This document shows positions 1 through 11,298 of a stretch of 64,000 bases of DNA, piece after piece. Position 1 is the stretch's first letter. Every line of letters starts with the position of its first letter. Source of the DNA: Macrolepiota albuminosa (Eukaryota; Basidiomycota; Agaricomycetes; Agaricales; Agaricaceae); the NCBI GenBank assembly GCA_027475525.1, contig JAMWFC010000062.1, forward strand, positions 186,001-250,000, read 5' to 3'. The translations under genes and the position numbers were made by a program. The notes beneath the pieces were generated by a model. That model did no database searches and had not been told where the DNA came from. It saw only the letters and a list, made by a program, of their open reading frames with translations.

Positions 1-1469
1 TAATACACTTTGGATCTCCCTCTGCCAGCTGTGTGACTGAGCCACAGCCCCTAGAGGTCACCCTTACAATTTTATACTAAATAGCAAGTCTACCTGAAAT
101 AAACTGTTGCCATAGTCTTTGATAATAAAATAGGGTCCAACAAACTTAGAAATAAATTTACAGACTAAGATCTTAGGAAAGCTCATGTTTTCTAATGATA
201 TATAGACTAAGTCACCAGCCTTAACTAAGGCAAGTCTTCTTTTTCTATTTGCATCCTAAGTCTGTTTACCTTTTGTTGCTATTATGAGCTGCTATTATAG
301 CCAGTCTGAATCTTTGTGCAAACACCTTTATATCTAGATATTCTGATCAAAGAGCAGCCTTCACACTATTGGTCTAGGTATTTGGCCTAACTGCAGGTAA
401 CTTAGATACCCAATCTTGCTGATTGGGTCTAATATATTGTCTGATCATTTGTGTGATAGTGCACATTCTGTTGACCCATTTGATTCAGAAGGGTAAGCTG
501 AAGACATTCTAAGCTGTATCTCAATCAGTTGATGAAGATGTCTCCAAAATATGCTTGTAAAATATAAATCTTAGTTACTAACTATCACTTTATACAAACT
601 ATAGTGTTTGTACATTTCAGCAAATACCAGTTCAGCTACATTCTATGCTGTATAATTGGTTTGACTTGGCACAATATGTACCATTCTGATAAGTAGATCT
701 ATTATTACTATTATAGACTTGTAGGTTGAATCACAATCTTTAGATTTAAGCAGTGGTCCAATAAAATCTATTCTAATTGTTTTCATGGCTAAGTAAGCAC
801 TTTTAATAGATTCAACAATTCATACCTTGAATAATTGTTAGATTTGATATACATATAGGTGGTATATATTTCACAATATTTTCTAGTATCACATTCTATT
901 GTTTTCCACCACATTAGATTATGTAAGTAGATATAAGTTTTACAATATCTCAGATGGGCCAATAATTAGTATGCTTCTGAAATTACAACTTCTCTGATAC
1001 TTCTTCTATTAACTATAATTGCTGGAATGCAAAGTACCTTGTCTCTTACTGTTTTCAAGTAGATTAGTTCATTTATGCACTCAAAGTTCTTGTATGCCTT
1101 TGGGTTTTCAACAATTCAATTTTCTTAAATGCAGAATTATCAATATATTTGTTTCAGATACTGTCAAGCAAATCAATAGGTCCTTGACTGCTTCTTATCA
1201 GTTCTTCTACTGTAATTGGAGGTAAAGATTCTATCTGCTCTTGTTGAGATCTTGACCAAGCTAATATGTCTTCATCCCTCTTGTATTCCACTAACTGCCT
1301 ATCTTGTGTATCCTAATGAGTATCCTGGATTGTTCTGCTTCTGAGTAACTGCTGATCTTCTTTAATATGAAGTAAGACTTGATCTTCTTTTACATGTTCT
1401 TGCTGGGAGTCTGATTTTCAGTATTGGTTGTAGATGGTCTTCCTTGCCCTTTTTTTGTTTACAAAAGCC

Positions 1470-1793
1470 TCAAAAAACAAAATAACAAGCCATTCTGTGA
1501 GCAAATTCTTTTAAAATTTCTGGTCTCCTAGTTTTTGCAAGTACACTATCTTTTTTCTTCTTCTCTTTCTGAAAGCTTGACTCTGTTTCCTGTTCAACAG
1601 TCACACTCTGAGTTTTAGAGTTATTTTCTGTCAAAATTTCACTCTTGCCTTCTATACCTACAAAAACAGACATGATAATCAAATGTTCTTCTAAGTAATT
1701 ATTATTAATTACATTGTGATATATATATTTATATTTTGCTTGCACAGTTTCTGCCTCTTTACTAGAATATAGGCATGACAATGCATCTGACAA
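1470..1793 (-). pseudogene. gypsy polyprotein remnant, region after RNase H
   Basis: This fragment opens with a DALS-containing motif followed by LYS, as seen at the RNase H/integrase-linker boundary of Ty3/gypsy polyproteins (ADALSR in active elements). The rest is Lys/Glu-rich linker without a recognisable integrase zinc finger. It lies downstream of the RT fragment on the same strand, in the expected order. Its frame is closed on both sides, so it is a remnant. Confidence 0.45.
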
Positions 1794-1844
1794 AATATTT
1801 TTGGTATCTGGTATATATATTACTTTAAAATCAAATTCAAATAT

Positions 1845-2037
1845 GTAGAGAATAGTAACAAGTAAGCCTCAGTTGTATCACAACTAGTATGTCAAACATG
1901 ACTAATATTGACCTGTAGAGAATAGTAACAAGTAAGCTACAAGTATATAAGTAAGTAAGTATGTTTGATGAGGTACTGTAAAGGATGCTTACCCTTAATT
2001 GTATCACAACTAGTATGTCAAACATGACTGAGGGTGG
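1845..2037. repeat. Short interspersed direct repeats inside the gypsy element
   Basis: Two segments recur here. 'tagagaatagtaacaagtaa' occurs near 1846 and again near 1916. 'gtatcacaactagtatgtca' occurs near 1875 and again near 2000. The pattern is of a small local duplication or nested insertion that was later rearranged. It is unlike the 77-bp duplications because the spacings differ. Confidence 0.5.
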
Positions 2038-2247
2038 TGAAATTTTCAGGAGTGTATTTATATGTGTCTGTAAATATAATTTTATAACAAAAATAAAAAT
2101 AAAGAAAAGAAAACAACACAAGGCTCATGGTTGTGCCACACTTTATTTGATTAATGCTGGATTGGTAGAAAACACCAATTCAGTTTTTTGTTGAGCACAA
2201 CAAGATATCTACCTTAACAAAATATTTTTTCAATCCATTTTGCTTGT

Positions 2248-2401
2248 CTTTCCAATAGATTCTTCTGGTTCAGTAAGTGTACTAGTCTTTTATAATCTGT
2301 AAACCATCTGAATTTAACTCTCTGCTTTCCAATAGATTCTTCTGGTTCAGTAAGTGTACTAGTCTTTTATAATCTGTAAACCATCTGAATTTAACTCTCT
2401 G
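2248..2401. repeat. 77-bp perfect tandem duplication (probable assembly artefact)
   Basis: Two identical 77-bp copies lie back to back. The same exact period occurs at 14 other unrelated places in this window, which points to an uncollapsed assembly overlap and not to a real repeat. Confidence 0.9.
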
Positions 2402-2826
2402 CAGAATATCTTAATGTCTAAGCATGGTCTTTACACCAACTCTCATTTCTATTTTGTGAACTGAATCATTTTGTTGCACTGTATTGAATTTTGCCAAAAA
2501 AATGCAGCTATAGCTGCAGTCTTCCAGTCAGTCTCTTGGCTAACTACTCTAGCTATTCTGGTAGTACAGCTATTAGTTACTATATTTATAGAATCTGCAT
2601 CTTTTTCATACTGTAATAGTCTGAAATGATAATCATAACACTTGACTGCAACATGTTTTATATCCTCAAATGCTTGCTGATGTATATGATCCTACCAGTT
2701 TGAAACTGTATCTCCTGTTAATCTATACAATATTCCTATAGAGATCCAGACCCTGTCAATGCAATCAGTCAGGTACCTAGCTGCTCTGAAAAAAACTCTC
2801 AAAAGATTACAATTTTTTGGCACTTT

Positions 2827-3081
2827 CTATTTAGACAGTGCATATACTTTATTTGGATCCACTTGAACTCTCTCATTGTCCACAATATATTCCAATAATT
2901 TCATTTTCTTATATAGAAACTGAAATTTACACTCACTCAAGTATAACTCTTCTTTTTTCAAGATATCTAATATTATTTTGATGTGTTCCACATGCTTCTC
3001 AAAAGTCATGGAGTATATGATTATATCATTAAGATAAACATCTAAGAAGCAACCTAAGTAAAGTGCAAATAAATGGTTCAT
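2827..3081 (-). pseudogene. Reverse transcriptase fragment (Ty3/gypsy)
   Basis: The fragment carries the RT catalytic-core motif as VYLNDIIIYS, where active gypsy elements have YLDDI or FIDDI, so the first catalytic Asp position reads Asn. It is followed by the usual HVEHI..IL..L and ECKF segments of the palm/thumb. The upstream RT part continues on the same strand in another frame near 3088-3294 (a TPDSN..VIQQGDCNVPATY stretch equivalent to the 'M.FGL.NAPATF' region). The frame break and changed catalytic residue show that it is inactive. Confidence 0.75.
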
Positions 3082-3589
3082 TAGTGCCTAGTAAGTTGCT
3101 GGCACATTACAGTCCCCTTGCTGAATAACATAGCTGATCATATTACTATCAGGTGTAGTAACTGTTGTCCAATGTATGTGCTCAAGCTTAATCCAAATCT
3201 GTTCATATGCATTCTGACTATCTATTATAGATTGATACTTGGCATTTGCAGCTCTTCTCAATATGCTATCTATATCTGATAATAGTGAAGACATCTTACA
3301 TGTGTTTGCATTGTGTGTCCTTAAGTCTATGACACTACATAGCCTTACAGGTTTCCCAGGTTTGCCTAGCTACTTTAAAAACATTATGGGAACTGAAATT
3401 GCAGATAGGCTTGGCATGCTCACACAGTTCTTCCTCCACTTGTTCTAGACTATTCTCTACTTTTTTCAGAGCCCAAGATGATCATCAGGATACTCCAACA
3501 CTTTTTTTCATTGGTACTGGAGAATTACTTCCAATGATGACTTGCAGTGGATTGAGTCCAATGGCCACCTTATGCTAGTAGATCCAGTG

Positions 3590-4041
3590 TCAGAGGACTC
3601 CTCATCTCTTCCTTCTTTCACTCCTTATCCCTTCACTCTCCTTTCATTCATTCTCTTATTTCTTCTGTCATTCTTTTATTTTACTCTTTCTATTCTTCCA
3701 ACACTATCTGTTAATACTATCTCAGCTGTTGAGGTGCTCTGGTTCTTTAGCTATCATTCAGACAAGTGTGGGCCCTTTAGTACTGCTTTCAGACTGCTTA
3801 TATAAGCCAGAGTTTGCTTTTCTGACTTTCAAAGTCCAAAGTTTTCCTGCCTTGTTTGTACAGTTGTTTATTTAGGCAATCTTCAAGTTTTTAAGGTTTT
3901 GTTGTACTGTACAGCTGTTTTCCATGCTTCAGAGGCCCCAGAAGTATCCAACCTGGCATAAGAAATCTCTAGACTTGTTCTCTTTGGATCTCCCTCTGCC
4001 AGCTGTGTGACTGAGCCATAGCCTCCAGAGGTTGCCCTTAC
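3590..4041 (-). repeat. 5' LTR of the gypsy-type element (452 bp)
   Basis: Starts TGTAAGGGCAACC and ends GGAGTCCTCTGACA on the minus strand. It matches the solo LTR at 38254-38771 along its whole length, with an extra block of about 65 bp in the solo copy. A TATA-like 'cttatataagc' lies near 3798 and fits an LTR promoter. Confidence 0.8.
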
Positions 4042-4211
4042 ATCCAGGGAGTACCCAGAATTATATTGTAACCATGCAAATTCATTACATCAAAGTAAAA
4101 AGGTCCTGAAATATGCTAATACTCTAGTTCAGCTGTTACTCCAAAATTTACCTTAAATTTCAGTCCCTGTACAGCCAGTAACACCAGTATAGCCTGGCTT
4201 AACTCTTGTTT

Positions 4212-4330
4212 CTTTAGCTGAAGTTGCTCATTAATAGTTGATAACATAAAATCTCCTCATATGATCTTTCAAGTGCAAGGTTGGAGGTTTGACTCCTGGC
4301 TGAGTTGTTACAAGTCAAGACCTATATAGC
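4212..4330 (+). repeat. Possible tRNA-derived SINE head
   Basis: 'ggtttgactcc' (4286-4296) resembles the tRNA B box GGTTCGANTCC with its CpG changed to TG. A weak A-box-like 'tagctgaagttg' lies at about 4215. The spacing is longer than in a normal tRNA and no cloverleaf forms, so this would be a decayed tRNA-like or SINE sequence at best. Confidence 0.2.
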
Positions 4331-5399
4331 ACACAAGTATAGCTGTGGTAGGATTATAAGTAATGTTATTGGTATGAATATTACTCATCCTCAGTCTCAT
4401 ATACTTGACTGAGAATTATGCAACTAGTACTCCATTATATATCTGTTCTCTCTGTGTCAGGGTAAGGTAAATGAGATTATTATATTAACCCTTTCAGGTC
4501 TCACGCTGCTTATAGTGCATGGTGTAACCCTGACATCCAACATGAGTGTGTCTGTGTGAAAAACCATGTGGGTTCTCCAATGCCACCAGGCAGCTACCAT
4601 CTGCACATGCTGACTAAGGAGGCTGTGAGTGACCAATCAGCATATAATAAAGCAATGTGACTACTAGTCTTGTGTTCAACCAAGAAAAGAGAAGGGTTCC
4701 CTGGTGCAGCAAAATTGAGAAAGGTAACTTGCAGACCAAGCTGGCCATAGCACAGGTAGGTGAGGAAAATAGGATGACAAATAATGTTATAGCCCAAGCT
4801 GCTGAAATAGTGCATGGCCCATTTGATTGAAATTGGCTGAGAGTCTACAGATCCTGGCCCACAGGTCTGCTGATCCAAATCATTGCTGAAAGGAGAGTAA
4901 GAGGAATGGCACTTCCAAAAATAATTGTCTGGTACTAGGAGAAGTCAGAGTCATAGAGCCTCAGCTCTTCAGGGCAAGTCATGAGTGTAGCTAGCTGAGT
5001 TGAGAAATTTGAGAAGGTGTGTCAGTGGCAGATGAGTTAGGGGTTTAACAGTGAGAAGTAGTATGAATACTGGAAAGATCAAATTGTAGTAAAATGGCTA
5101 TGAGGCATAACCAGCACACTTGAAAAGGTTTCAGGCCAGAGTACTTACTTGGTGTGTCCGTAATTACTACTGCCTCACTGCACTGTAGAACCTAGGACAC
5201 AGGTAGCTCAAGCATACAACCCTCTGTATGGTCACACGCGTAAAAATAGGTCTCTAAACAAATAAAAACCGATTCCTCCTCCTCACTATATAAACTGCAC
5301 ATTGAAAATTAAGTAGCATGATGCCACACGCATTTCTAGCCAAAAGAGGGACTACGTAGTGTTAGTCTACTTTGTTCACGAATCGATTTACAGTAGGCT
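4331..5399. other. Gene-free stretch crossing the transposon/gene-space boundary
   Basis: I see no supported gene here. Composition changes within it: CpG is nearly absent up to about 5150 and common from there on. This marks the edge of the left transposon-rich island. Confidence 0.6.
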
Positions 5400-6254
5400 C
5401 TATGCTGAACTCGTGACCCCCGACACGACAGACACCCAGGATTTTCGGGACGTTATCTCCTTGAACCACCTATGAAACAAATTACTGAGCACGAGTGACA
5501 AGACGTTTTGGGTAGATATACCTTGCGACGTTTGGCTTGGTCTCCATGATATTGCTACCAGCTACTGCAAGCATAGCACCATAGGGAATATGGAAGAGAT
5601 CGGCGAGAGTCAACTCCTAAGTCGAAAGGCGGGCGAGTCAGTCGGAGTACAAGGTAAACGGTATACACTTACATCACCAGCGACGTACTTCTGTTTGCTT
5701 AAGATTTTATTATACACTTCCAACTTAGCGTCCAGTTTTCTGATGTGTGCCTCGAAAGCAGTGGGATCTGGAGTTAATCCATGAAATCTAATCATCATCA
5801 GCGATTTATAACTCAATGATGGTACGACTTGAACTCACTTCTTGAAAACATTCTCAAATACGGCAGCCGATGCAGACGGGTCAAAATTGGATTGCTCGTT
5901 CGAAGCGGCTTGTTCGAAGAGAGCGTACTTTTCGAGATCCGTGGGGATCAGCTTTGTTCCCTGGTCCGCATACTTGGTAGCGACATAGCGACAGATGGCA
6001 CGGCTTTCGTAAAGAATGAATCCATCGTCGTCCTAGTTTCATATTTAGACTGCGAATAAATGTATTCATGAGCGACTTACAATGTAGGGAATCTGTCCAA
6101 ATGGTTGCTTTTCAAGGTATCCAGGAGACTTGTGTTCACCTTGCGCGAGATCAACGGCAATTAATTCGAAAGGGACTTGCTTCTCAAGCAGAACAGTCGC
6201 GACGCGCTGAGTGCAGGTTGAACGTGGTGAACCGTAAAGCTTGAGGACCATCAC
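5400..6254 (-). CDS. Glutathione S-transferase (215 aa, 5 exons)
   Basis: This enzyme conjugates glutathione to electrophiles in the cytosol. Exons are 6254-6081, 6032-5839, 5787-5673, 5616-5522 and 5469-5400; they join in frame to 215 residues, the usual length for fungal GSTs. The N-terminal thioredoxin-like half begins MMVLKLYGSPRSTCTQRVA, with the candidate catalytic Ser/Cys in SPRSTC, the cis-Pro in GQIPYI, and the glutathione-binding ES in LYESRAICRYVA. The C-terminal helical domain has the N-capping box LTLADLFHIPYG. This pattern fits the phi-like/URE2p-related fungal GSTs. A TATA-like 'tatata' lies about 65 bp upstream of the ATG on the minus strand. The C-terminus is a little divergent (ends VTSSA). 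The family call is firm; the exact class is inference. Confidence 0.93.
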
Positions 6255-6315
6255 TGGATCTGGGATTTGAGATTCGAGACGTTGGTTTAATTTGGTTACA
6301 ATCCGTCCGGACCTC

Positions 6316-6330
6316 GATCTTATATATTGT
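6316..6330 (-). promoter_or_regulatory. TATA-like element upstream of the GST gene
   Basis: 'cttatatattg' on the plus strand reads CAATATATAAG on the minus strand, about 65 bp before the GST start at 6254. The position suits a core promoter; the call rests only on sequence and place. Confidence 0.4.
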
Positions 6331-7195
6331 GGATAAAAGACTATGTCAAACGATTGAGATAAGCATCAAAGGGATCCCGCCGAATATTACGTAAAATTTG
6401 GACCTACTTACCCGTCGAATCAAATGGTAACGATTACAAAGGTATCAACACTTCGCAGACGATGCTTCTCCGTGACAAGGCCACACTTCTGTAAAATCAC
6501 CGACATAGTCAAGCCAATTCCTATCATAATGGCCATAATGAGTCATCCGAGTTCGCAGGCTGACTAGACTGCTGACTAAGGACTGACAATGCTGACAAAA
6601 CAGCGGAACAATAACGCAATCGGAACGTTTCGTAGGTCCGATGGAGAATCGTAGGGACTTGGACACCACAGACGTTCATTTCTAGACTTTCTTCATCCCA
6701 AGCCAATGTCAATCCTATCTTGGGATGAAGGGCCTGTTGTCATCTCGGACAAAAGGAAGTGATTGGGAAGATGGACTTGTAGAGGATGACAGTTCCCAAG
6801 TCGAAGGGGATTCCGGCTAATCTCAAATGACCTGTTTCGCAAGTTCGAGATGTCGATTTCCCGAGATGTAATTGATTCTCCTGTTTAAAATTCTGAAAGA
6901 TTGTGAAACTATAGGATACAATGGAACAACCGCGGTGCGAAAGAGCAACTGATACTTCTCAATTCAGCCTCCATCCAAGCAATGTGTTTGGGTCAGAAGA
7001 CTTCACGCTTGAACTACCAACTTATCGTGTCAGAGAGCGAACGAATCGAGTGTACATGTCAAGTATCTCAAGTAAAACTTGAAAGAGGCTCCCAGATCGG
7101 CGAACTCCGGCCCGCGAGAGGCAATGACTCTGACATTCGTTTCCGTTCCTCTTAAGGAAGCTTTCTCAATTTGGTCCTTCACTTCCATCGCGAGT
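6331..7195. other. Intergenic region between divergent GST and F-box genes
   Basis: The GST gene (minus) and the F-box gene (plus) point away from each other, so this 0.9 kb should hold both promoters. I see no supported coding sequence in it. Confidence 0.5.
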
Positions 7196-8426
7196 ATGTC
7201 GCTTTCCATACCCCTAGAAGTTATCTACAACATTCTGGATCGTCTCTCTCTTGATGTTCTCAGCTTACACAACTGTTCTTTAGTTTCGCCTCCCTTTCTT
7301 TCCTACTGCCGGAAATACCTTTTCGCCGATATTTCCCTCGCCGATCCAGCTAGTTGTCGTCGACTTCACAGCGTAGTTGCAGGCAACCTTTCTTTGGCGA
7401 GCTACATTCGTAAACTGGAAGTCATATCCAGACCTCATGACGAGTATCGTTCCCGTCGATGGGTCACAGTAGAACATACACTGGCACCTCTTCTCCAGAT
7501 GTTGCATAATCTACATTCATTTGCCCTCCGCGATGAATATTTTCTATCGTGGAATAACCTTCCCTCTGAATTTCGACTCTCAATCAGCAATCTTTCATCT
7601 TCGACCTTGACTTTGAGTTACGTCGAAAATATACATATGGAACAACTGCTTGGTCGTAACGTCATATTAAAAGGTCTCATCCTAGATAACTGCAAGCCCC
7701 AATTCACTAACTCTCTTCGGCCTTTGAGTCGACCTTCACCTTTCGAAGTGGCAATGCAACCTGGATATCTGGAGTCTCTAAAAATCCATAACTCGCCCCA
7801 ATGCTGGGAGAGACTGTACACCACCTTGACACACGAGGATGCCCGCTTGTTCTTGACACGTCTTAAATATCTTGAACTCTCAGAAAATCCTGGACAATCA
7901 ATCTTTGAAGTCGCTGGGAAGTCCCTTCAAGAGATCGTATTAACAGGCCTGGGTGATGCCAAGGCCGGTATGTTCCGCGCCCATAAGTTTACCAGTCGCC
8001 TCTCACTACTCTCAAGCGCCAATTTATGACTTTCTTCCATCATTCGATATGCTGCCTTCTCTTCTGTCGTTCTCAGTGAGAACAAAGTTCTCACGAGGAC
8101 ATACCAACGATCCCCTGCCTCACCTCGTACATGCTCTATCCAAAACCGAGAATACAAGTATGCTGATGCATCTCAATATTTATATTGATTTCTATGGTGT
8201 CTGGAAATTTGCAATCACATCAAGGGATGTAAATTCTGTCGATTGCTACGACTTTTGGCCTGCGTTTGATCGAGCTCTGACGAGGCCCAATGTCTTTTCA
8301 AATCTAGTGAGCGTAAACGTGACCTTAAATGTGGGTGGTGGCAGTGAAGCATTTGCATCCCTTCCCTCTCGTCGCCTCAAAGGCTTGATGAACATGGGTG
8401 TATTGATGATGAAATTTGATAGGTAA
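7196..8426 (+). CDS. F-box-like protein (about 393 aa, 2 exons)
   Basis: Probable substrate adaptor of an SCF ubiquitin ligase, or one of the many agaricomycete F-box-like proteins of unknown target. The first exon (7196-7967) begins MSLSIPLEVIYNILDRL, an F-box helix typical of this family (IP.E....I...L), with the start chosen at the Met directly before it. A 49-bp intron (7968-8016, gtatgt..caag) joins it in frame to exon 2 (8017-8426). The remainder is Leu-rich with regularly spaced hydrophobic positions (for example LKYLELSENP), consistent with irregular LRRs, but I see no catalytic motif. The stop TAA overlaps a good splice donor (AG|GTAAGT at 8423), so the true C-terminus may lie in a further exon that I could not identify. 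The F-box call is firm; the partner is unknown. Confidence 0.72.
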
Positions 8427-8676
8427 GTTGGTGGTTGTGTAAATACATACTTACCGCAAAATAACTGGTGGATCGGTTATGCATGATTGCTACGGTAAGG
8501 CATACTCAAGCTTATCATATCATCCCCAGAACTCTCTTGTCTTTTGTTACTCACTTACACTCAATGTACATACCAGCTGCCCGTAACCACATACAAGCCC
8601 TTCACTTACATCTTTTTGTATCACTGAATTTTTCTTTGCTGAAATGGTCTCGTATCTGGTGAACTAAGAGCGTACG

Positions 8677-9026
8677 ATGATGGATTGCCGTAATTGTGCA
8701 TTTATGGTTTCGTACAAGCTTCCACAATGTGCCTTCGGTTCTATAATTGACCACTTATCCGCTATGGCGATACGTGCTGTAACACCCTGCATGAAGACTT
8801 CCTCGATAGTCTTTGTATGGCCCAAAATGACCGGAACTCAACAAAATGTCCAGAATGTCGGCGACTTCTCAACGCCCTTTCTGTTGATCACACATTTGTG
8901 TACTGGGTCAAGGACCTCCGTATCGCCGACTTCCATGATATAATTGTTAGGGATTATCACGGAGTCAGGGTCTCGCTATCTTCAATGTTCAAAGGTAGGT
9001 GGATAGACATCAAGAGACATTATTGA
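8677..9026 (+). pseudogene. Degenerate RING-finger-like fragment
   Basis: One frame holds paired Cys (MDCRNCAF) at 8680-8700. A second frame, from about 8750, holds GDTCCNTLHEDFL and then KCPECRRLL near 8845. Together they resemble the C..C .. GH..C..CL .. CPxC layout of a RING finger, split by a frame change, and with the zinc-binding His and one Cys of the central pair unclear. It ends at a TGA at 9024-9026. It could be a broken gene or an intron-containing one whose splice sites I missed. No partner domain is visible. Confidence 0.3.
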
Positions 9027-9699
9027 ATTGCAACCATTGCTTCGTGTTCCCTTGCACATTTCCCGTTTGGAAAAGATAAACCATCCACGAATTAATGGTA
9101 GTGAACTGGTCAGATCCGCTGCGTAATTCATGCAGCTGTATTACAAGTGATAGCCTCGTCCCTTACTAATCCAGGTTCGTGCTGGATATGGATGACACAC
9201 CTGGTTTGTTATGCTCACATCACGTCGACCTCCACTTCCTCCCTTATCTGCGATCCACCGTAATTTCAGGCGTATTACGCCTTCGAATGCTGTACGACTA
9301 CCTGTGATCTCATCAAAGGATATACCAAAGTCAGCTGGGCATATTACCTTGCTCGTGTCATATCAATCGTCCCCAGAAAGGTGATGTCCTCAGGGAGATG
9401 TGGAACGATAGTTTTCACTGAATTGAGATGCACCACGCTGCCAATTGGGATCGTATGCGGCCAATGTGGATTCACTTGGGAATGACGGATATTGACATCG
9501 ATCCGGCTAGCCATGCGATTTGAGCGATAATCAGATGGTACCCAATTACGAGCACCAAAGGAACATTATTTGGGAATGCACTGTTGAAATGTTAAGAATG
9601 ATACCTTGGGGCAGATAATGGCTGAGGGGGTTTTTCATAATAAGCAGCAGGTTTTCAACCTAATATTTTCAACTCTATGAACAATCGTACACATGAGGA
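9027..9699. other. Intergenic, no supported feature
   Basis: I see no reading frame or repeat here that I can defend. It lies between the RING-like fragment and the convergent 3' end of the dienoyl-CoA isomerase gene. Confidence 0.4.
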
Positions 9700-10870
9700 C
9701 TACAGCTTCGATGGAACACCCAAAGGTGTAAACTTTGGCTGATGCTTAGCTGTAATAGCCTGAACATTTTCTGAAATATCCTGATTATAATAAATCAGGT
9801 TCAAGTACGAACAAGTAGAATGCATACGTACCGTTGTCATCAATGCTGCTGCATTCCAAGTGGCAGTGTAAGAAAGGTTCTCCTCCACACTATAACGCTG
9901 AATTCATACCTACAAACGAGGCAAATGTAGACGAAACATACCTGTGGTCTCGTGCATGGTTTATCAAGTGCTTTGCGCCCGTCACTGCTACAGGACTCTT
10001 CGTGGCTATAACCTTTGCAAGCTCCAGTGCCGCTGCAACAACCCCGTCGCGGCCACCTTCTACTACCTTCGAGACGAGACCATAACTATGGGCCTCCGCT
10101 GCGGAGAAGAACCGACCGGTATATGTCAGTTCACGGACAGCCGACAAGTTCCCCATGACCTTCGGTAAGTGCGCAAGAGTACCAACATCGGGGGCAAGGC
10201 CAACATCCACCTCCTACGACAGCGACAGCGTTAGCCCCTTCTAAATCTCAGACTGGTCTGTTCGATACCTTGATAGAGAACGTTGCGTTCGATGCAGCAT
10301 ACCGCACGTCACATGCTGCGATGATATCGACGCCGAGGCCAACGACGGGTCCGTGAACAGCTGCAATGACAGGGAACGGACACCGATCAGGAGTTCCGAT
10401 AGCATTTTGGAACTCTAGGATGGTATTGCGCAGAGCGAGGGAGGCGCGTGCGCGGTCGTGTGCAGTATCCGAGGCAACCAAGGCGAGACCAGCGGCAGAT
10501 TTTACTGTACATAGTTGAATATAGTTATGTGGATCAGGAAGAACGAACTGACGATCTAGACCTGCGGTGAAGATCTTAGAAACAGCTGATGAAACGACCA
10601 CGGCTCGTATATCTTCCCCCGCTGCATGTGCTCTCATCAATGTCTTAAAAAATCTCCCGTACTGCCGCCAATACCTGTGTAAAAGAATTAAGCTAATACT
10701 TGCCAAGCGAGAATGACCATTTACTCGGAAGAAAACGCGTTGACTGGGTTTCTGTTGAACTGTTAGTAGTTGACGTATGCACAGTAGAAACCCTACCGCG
10801 AGAGCTCGACATGGAGAACGTGCGCAACAGGCTCAGAAACCTTTAACCATTCCGTGCTGTACTTCGACAT
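9700..10870 (-). CDS. Delta(3,5)-delta(2,4)-dienoyl-CoA isomerase, peroxisomal (289 aa, 7 exons)
   Basis: A crotonase-fold enzyme that moves double bonds in dienoyl-CoA during beta-oxidation of unsaturated fatty acids (ECH1/Dci1 type). Exons are 10870-10797, 10751-10725, 10674-10553, 10504-10269, 10213-9942, 9889-9832 and 9780-9700; the sum is exactly 290 codons. Family signatures are ELSRNPVNAF, FTAGLDL (oxyanion hole), CPFPVIAAVHGPVVGLGVD (second oxyanion loop) and EVDVGLAPDVGTL, which holds the catalytic acidic residues of this subfamily. The C-terminus is SKL, a canonical type-1 peroxisomal targeting signal, so it should act in the peroxisome. Intron 3 (10505-10552) is 48 bp with no stop in frame, so it could be read through by mistake. 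Exon 2 is only 27 bp. The start MSKYSTEW agrees with the usual family start. Confidence 0.93.
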
Positions 10871-11298
10871 CGTCCTTGCACGTAGAAAGTCGTGGGCCAC
10901 CGTAGTCCACACAACATGCCAACCTCGGCTCCGATTACCGATCACAGATTTGCGGAATGCAACAGAAGTCGCATTGATGTCAACGTTGACAAATTGAGAA
11001 AGTGAGAGCAAGAGTTTCTCCAATCATGTTGCATCAGAACTGTGAGCAGTCGCTCAAGTACCATTCTTATGAAACGAAAAGAAAAAAGTGGTATAAGTGT
11101 AATAGATCAACTGCGGTCCGTATAATAGTAAGTAATTTTCCTCCTATCCGGAGCTACCAGCGGTGCACTAAGTGTCTGTCTGCTGAACAGTGGTCATAAA
11201 TTGAAATAGTCTGCGTGTAGTAAATGCGAATGCCCATGAGAAATGAAGATAGTGTGTATGTACAATCATAATGCATGAAAACTACTCCATCCTCATAC
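10871..11298. other. Promoter of the isomerase gene and 3' flank of the glycoprotein gene
   Basis: Both neighbours are on the minus strand. No reading frame is supported. Confidence 0.35.

Larger units (their letters stand above)
1..4041 (-). mobile_element. Decayed Ty3/gypsy-type LTR retrotransposon, cut by the left window edge
   Basis: The element is read on the minus strand. Its 5' LTR is 3590-4041 and its 3' LTR is cut by the window edge and ends at 67. The LTR runs TGTAAGGG..CTGACA on the minus strand. Between the LTRs lie coding remnants in gypsy order: a reverse-transcriptase fragment (2827-3081), then a piece with the DALS motif that normally follows RNase H (about 1790). The internal region is only about 3.5 kb, short for an autonomous gypsy element, and no long reading frame survives. 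CpG is nearly absent throughout. The two LTRs are not the same variant: the left one has sequence (gtgtatta on the minus strand) also found in the solo LTR at 38254-38771 but missing from the right LTR. Family assignment rests on RT motif and order; I could not check the target duplication because the left flank is outside the window. Confidence 0.75.
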
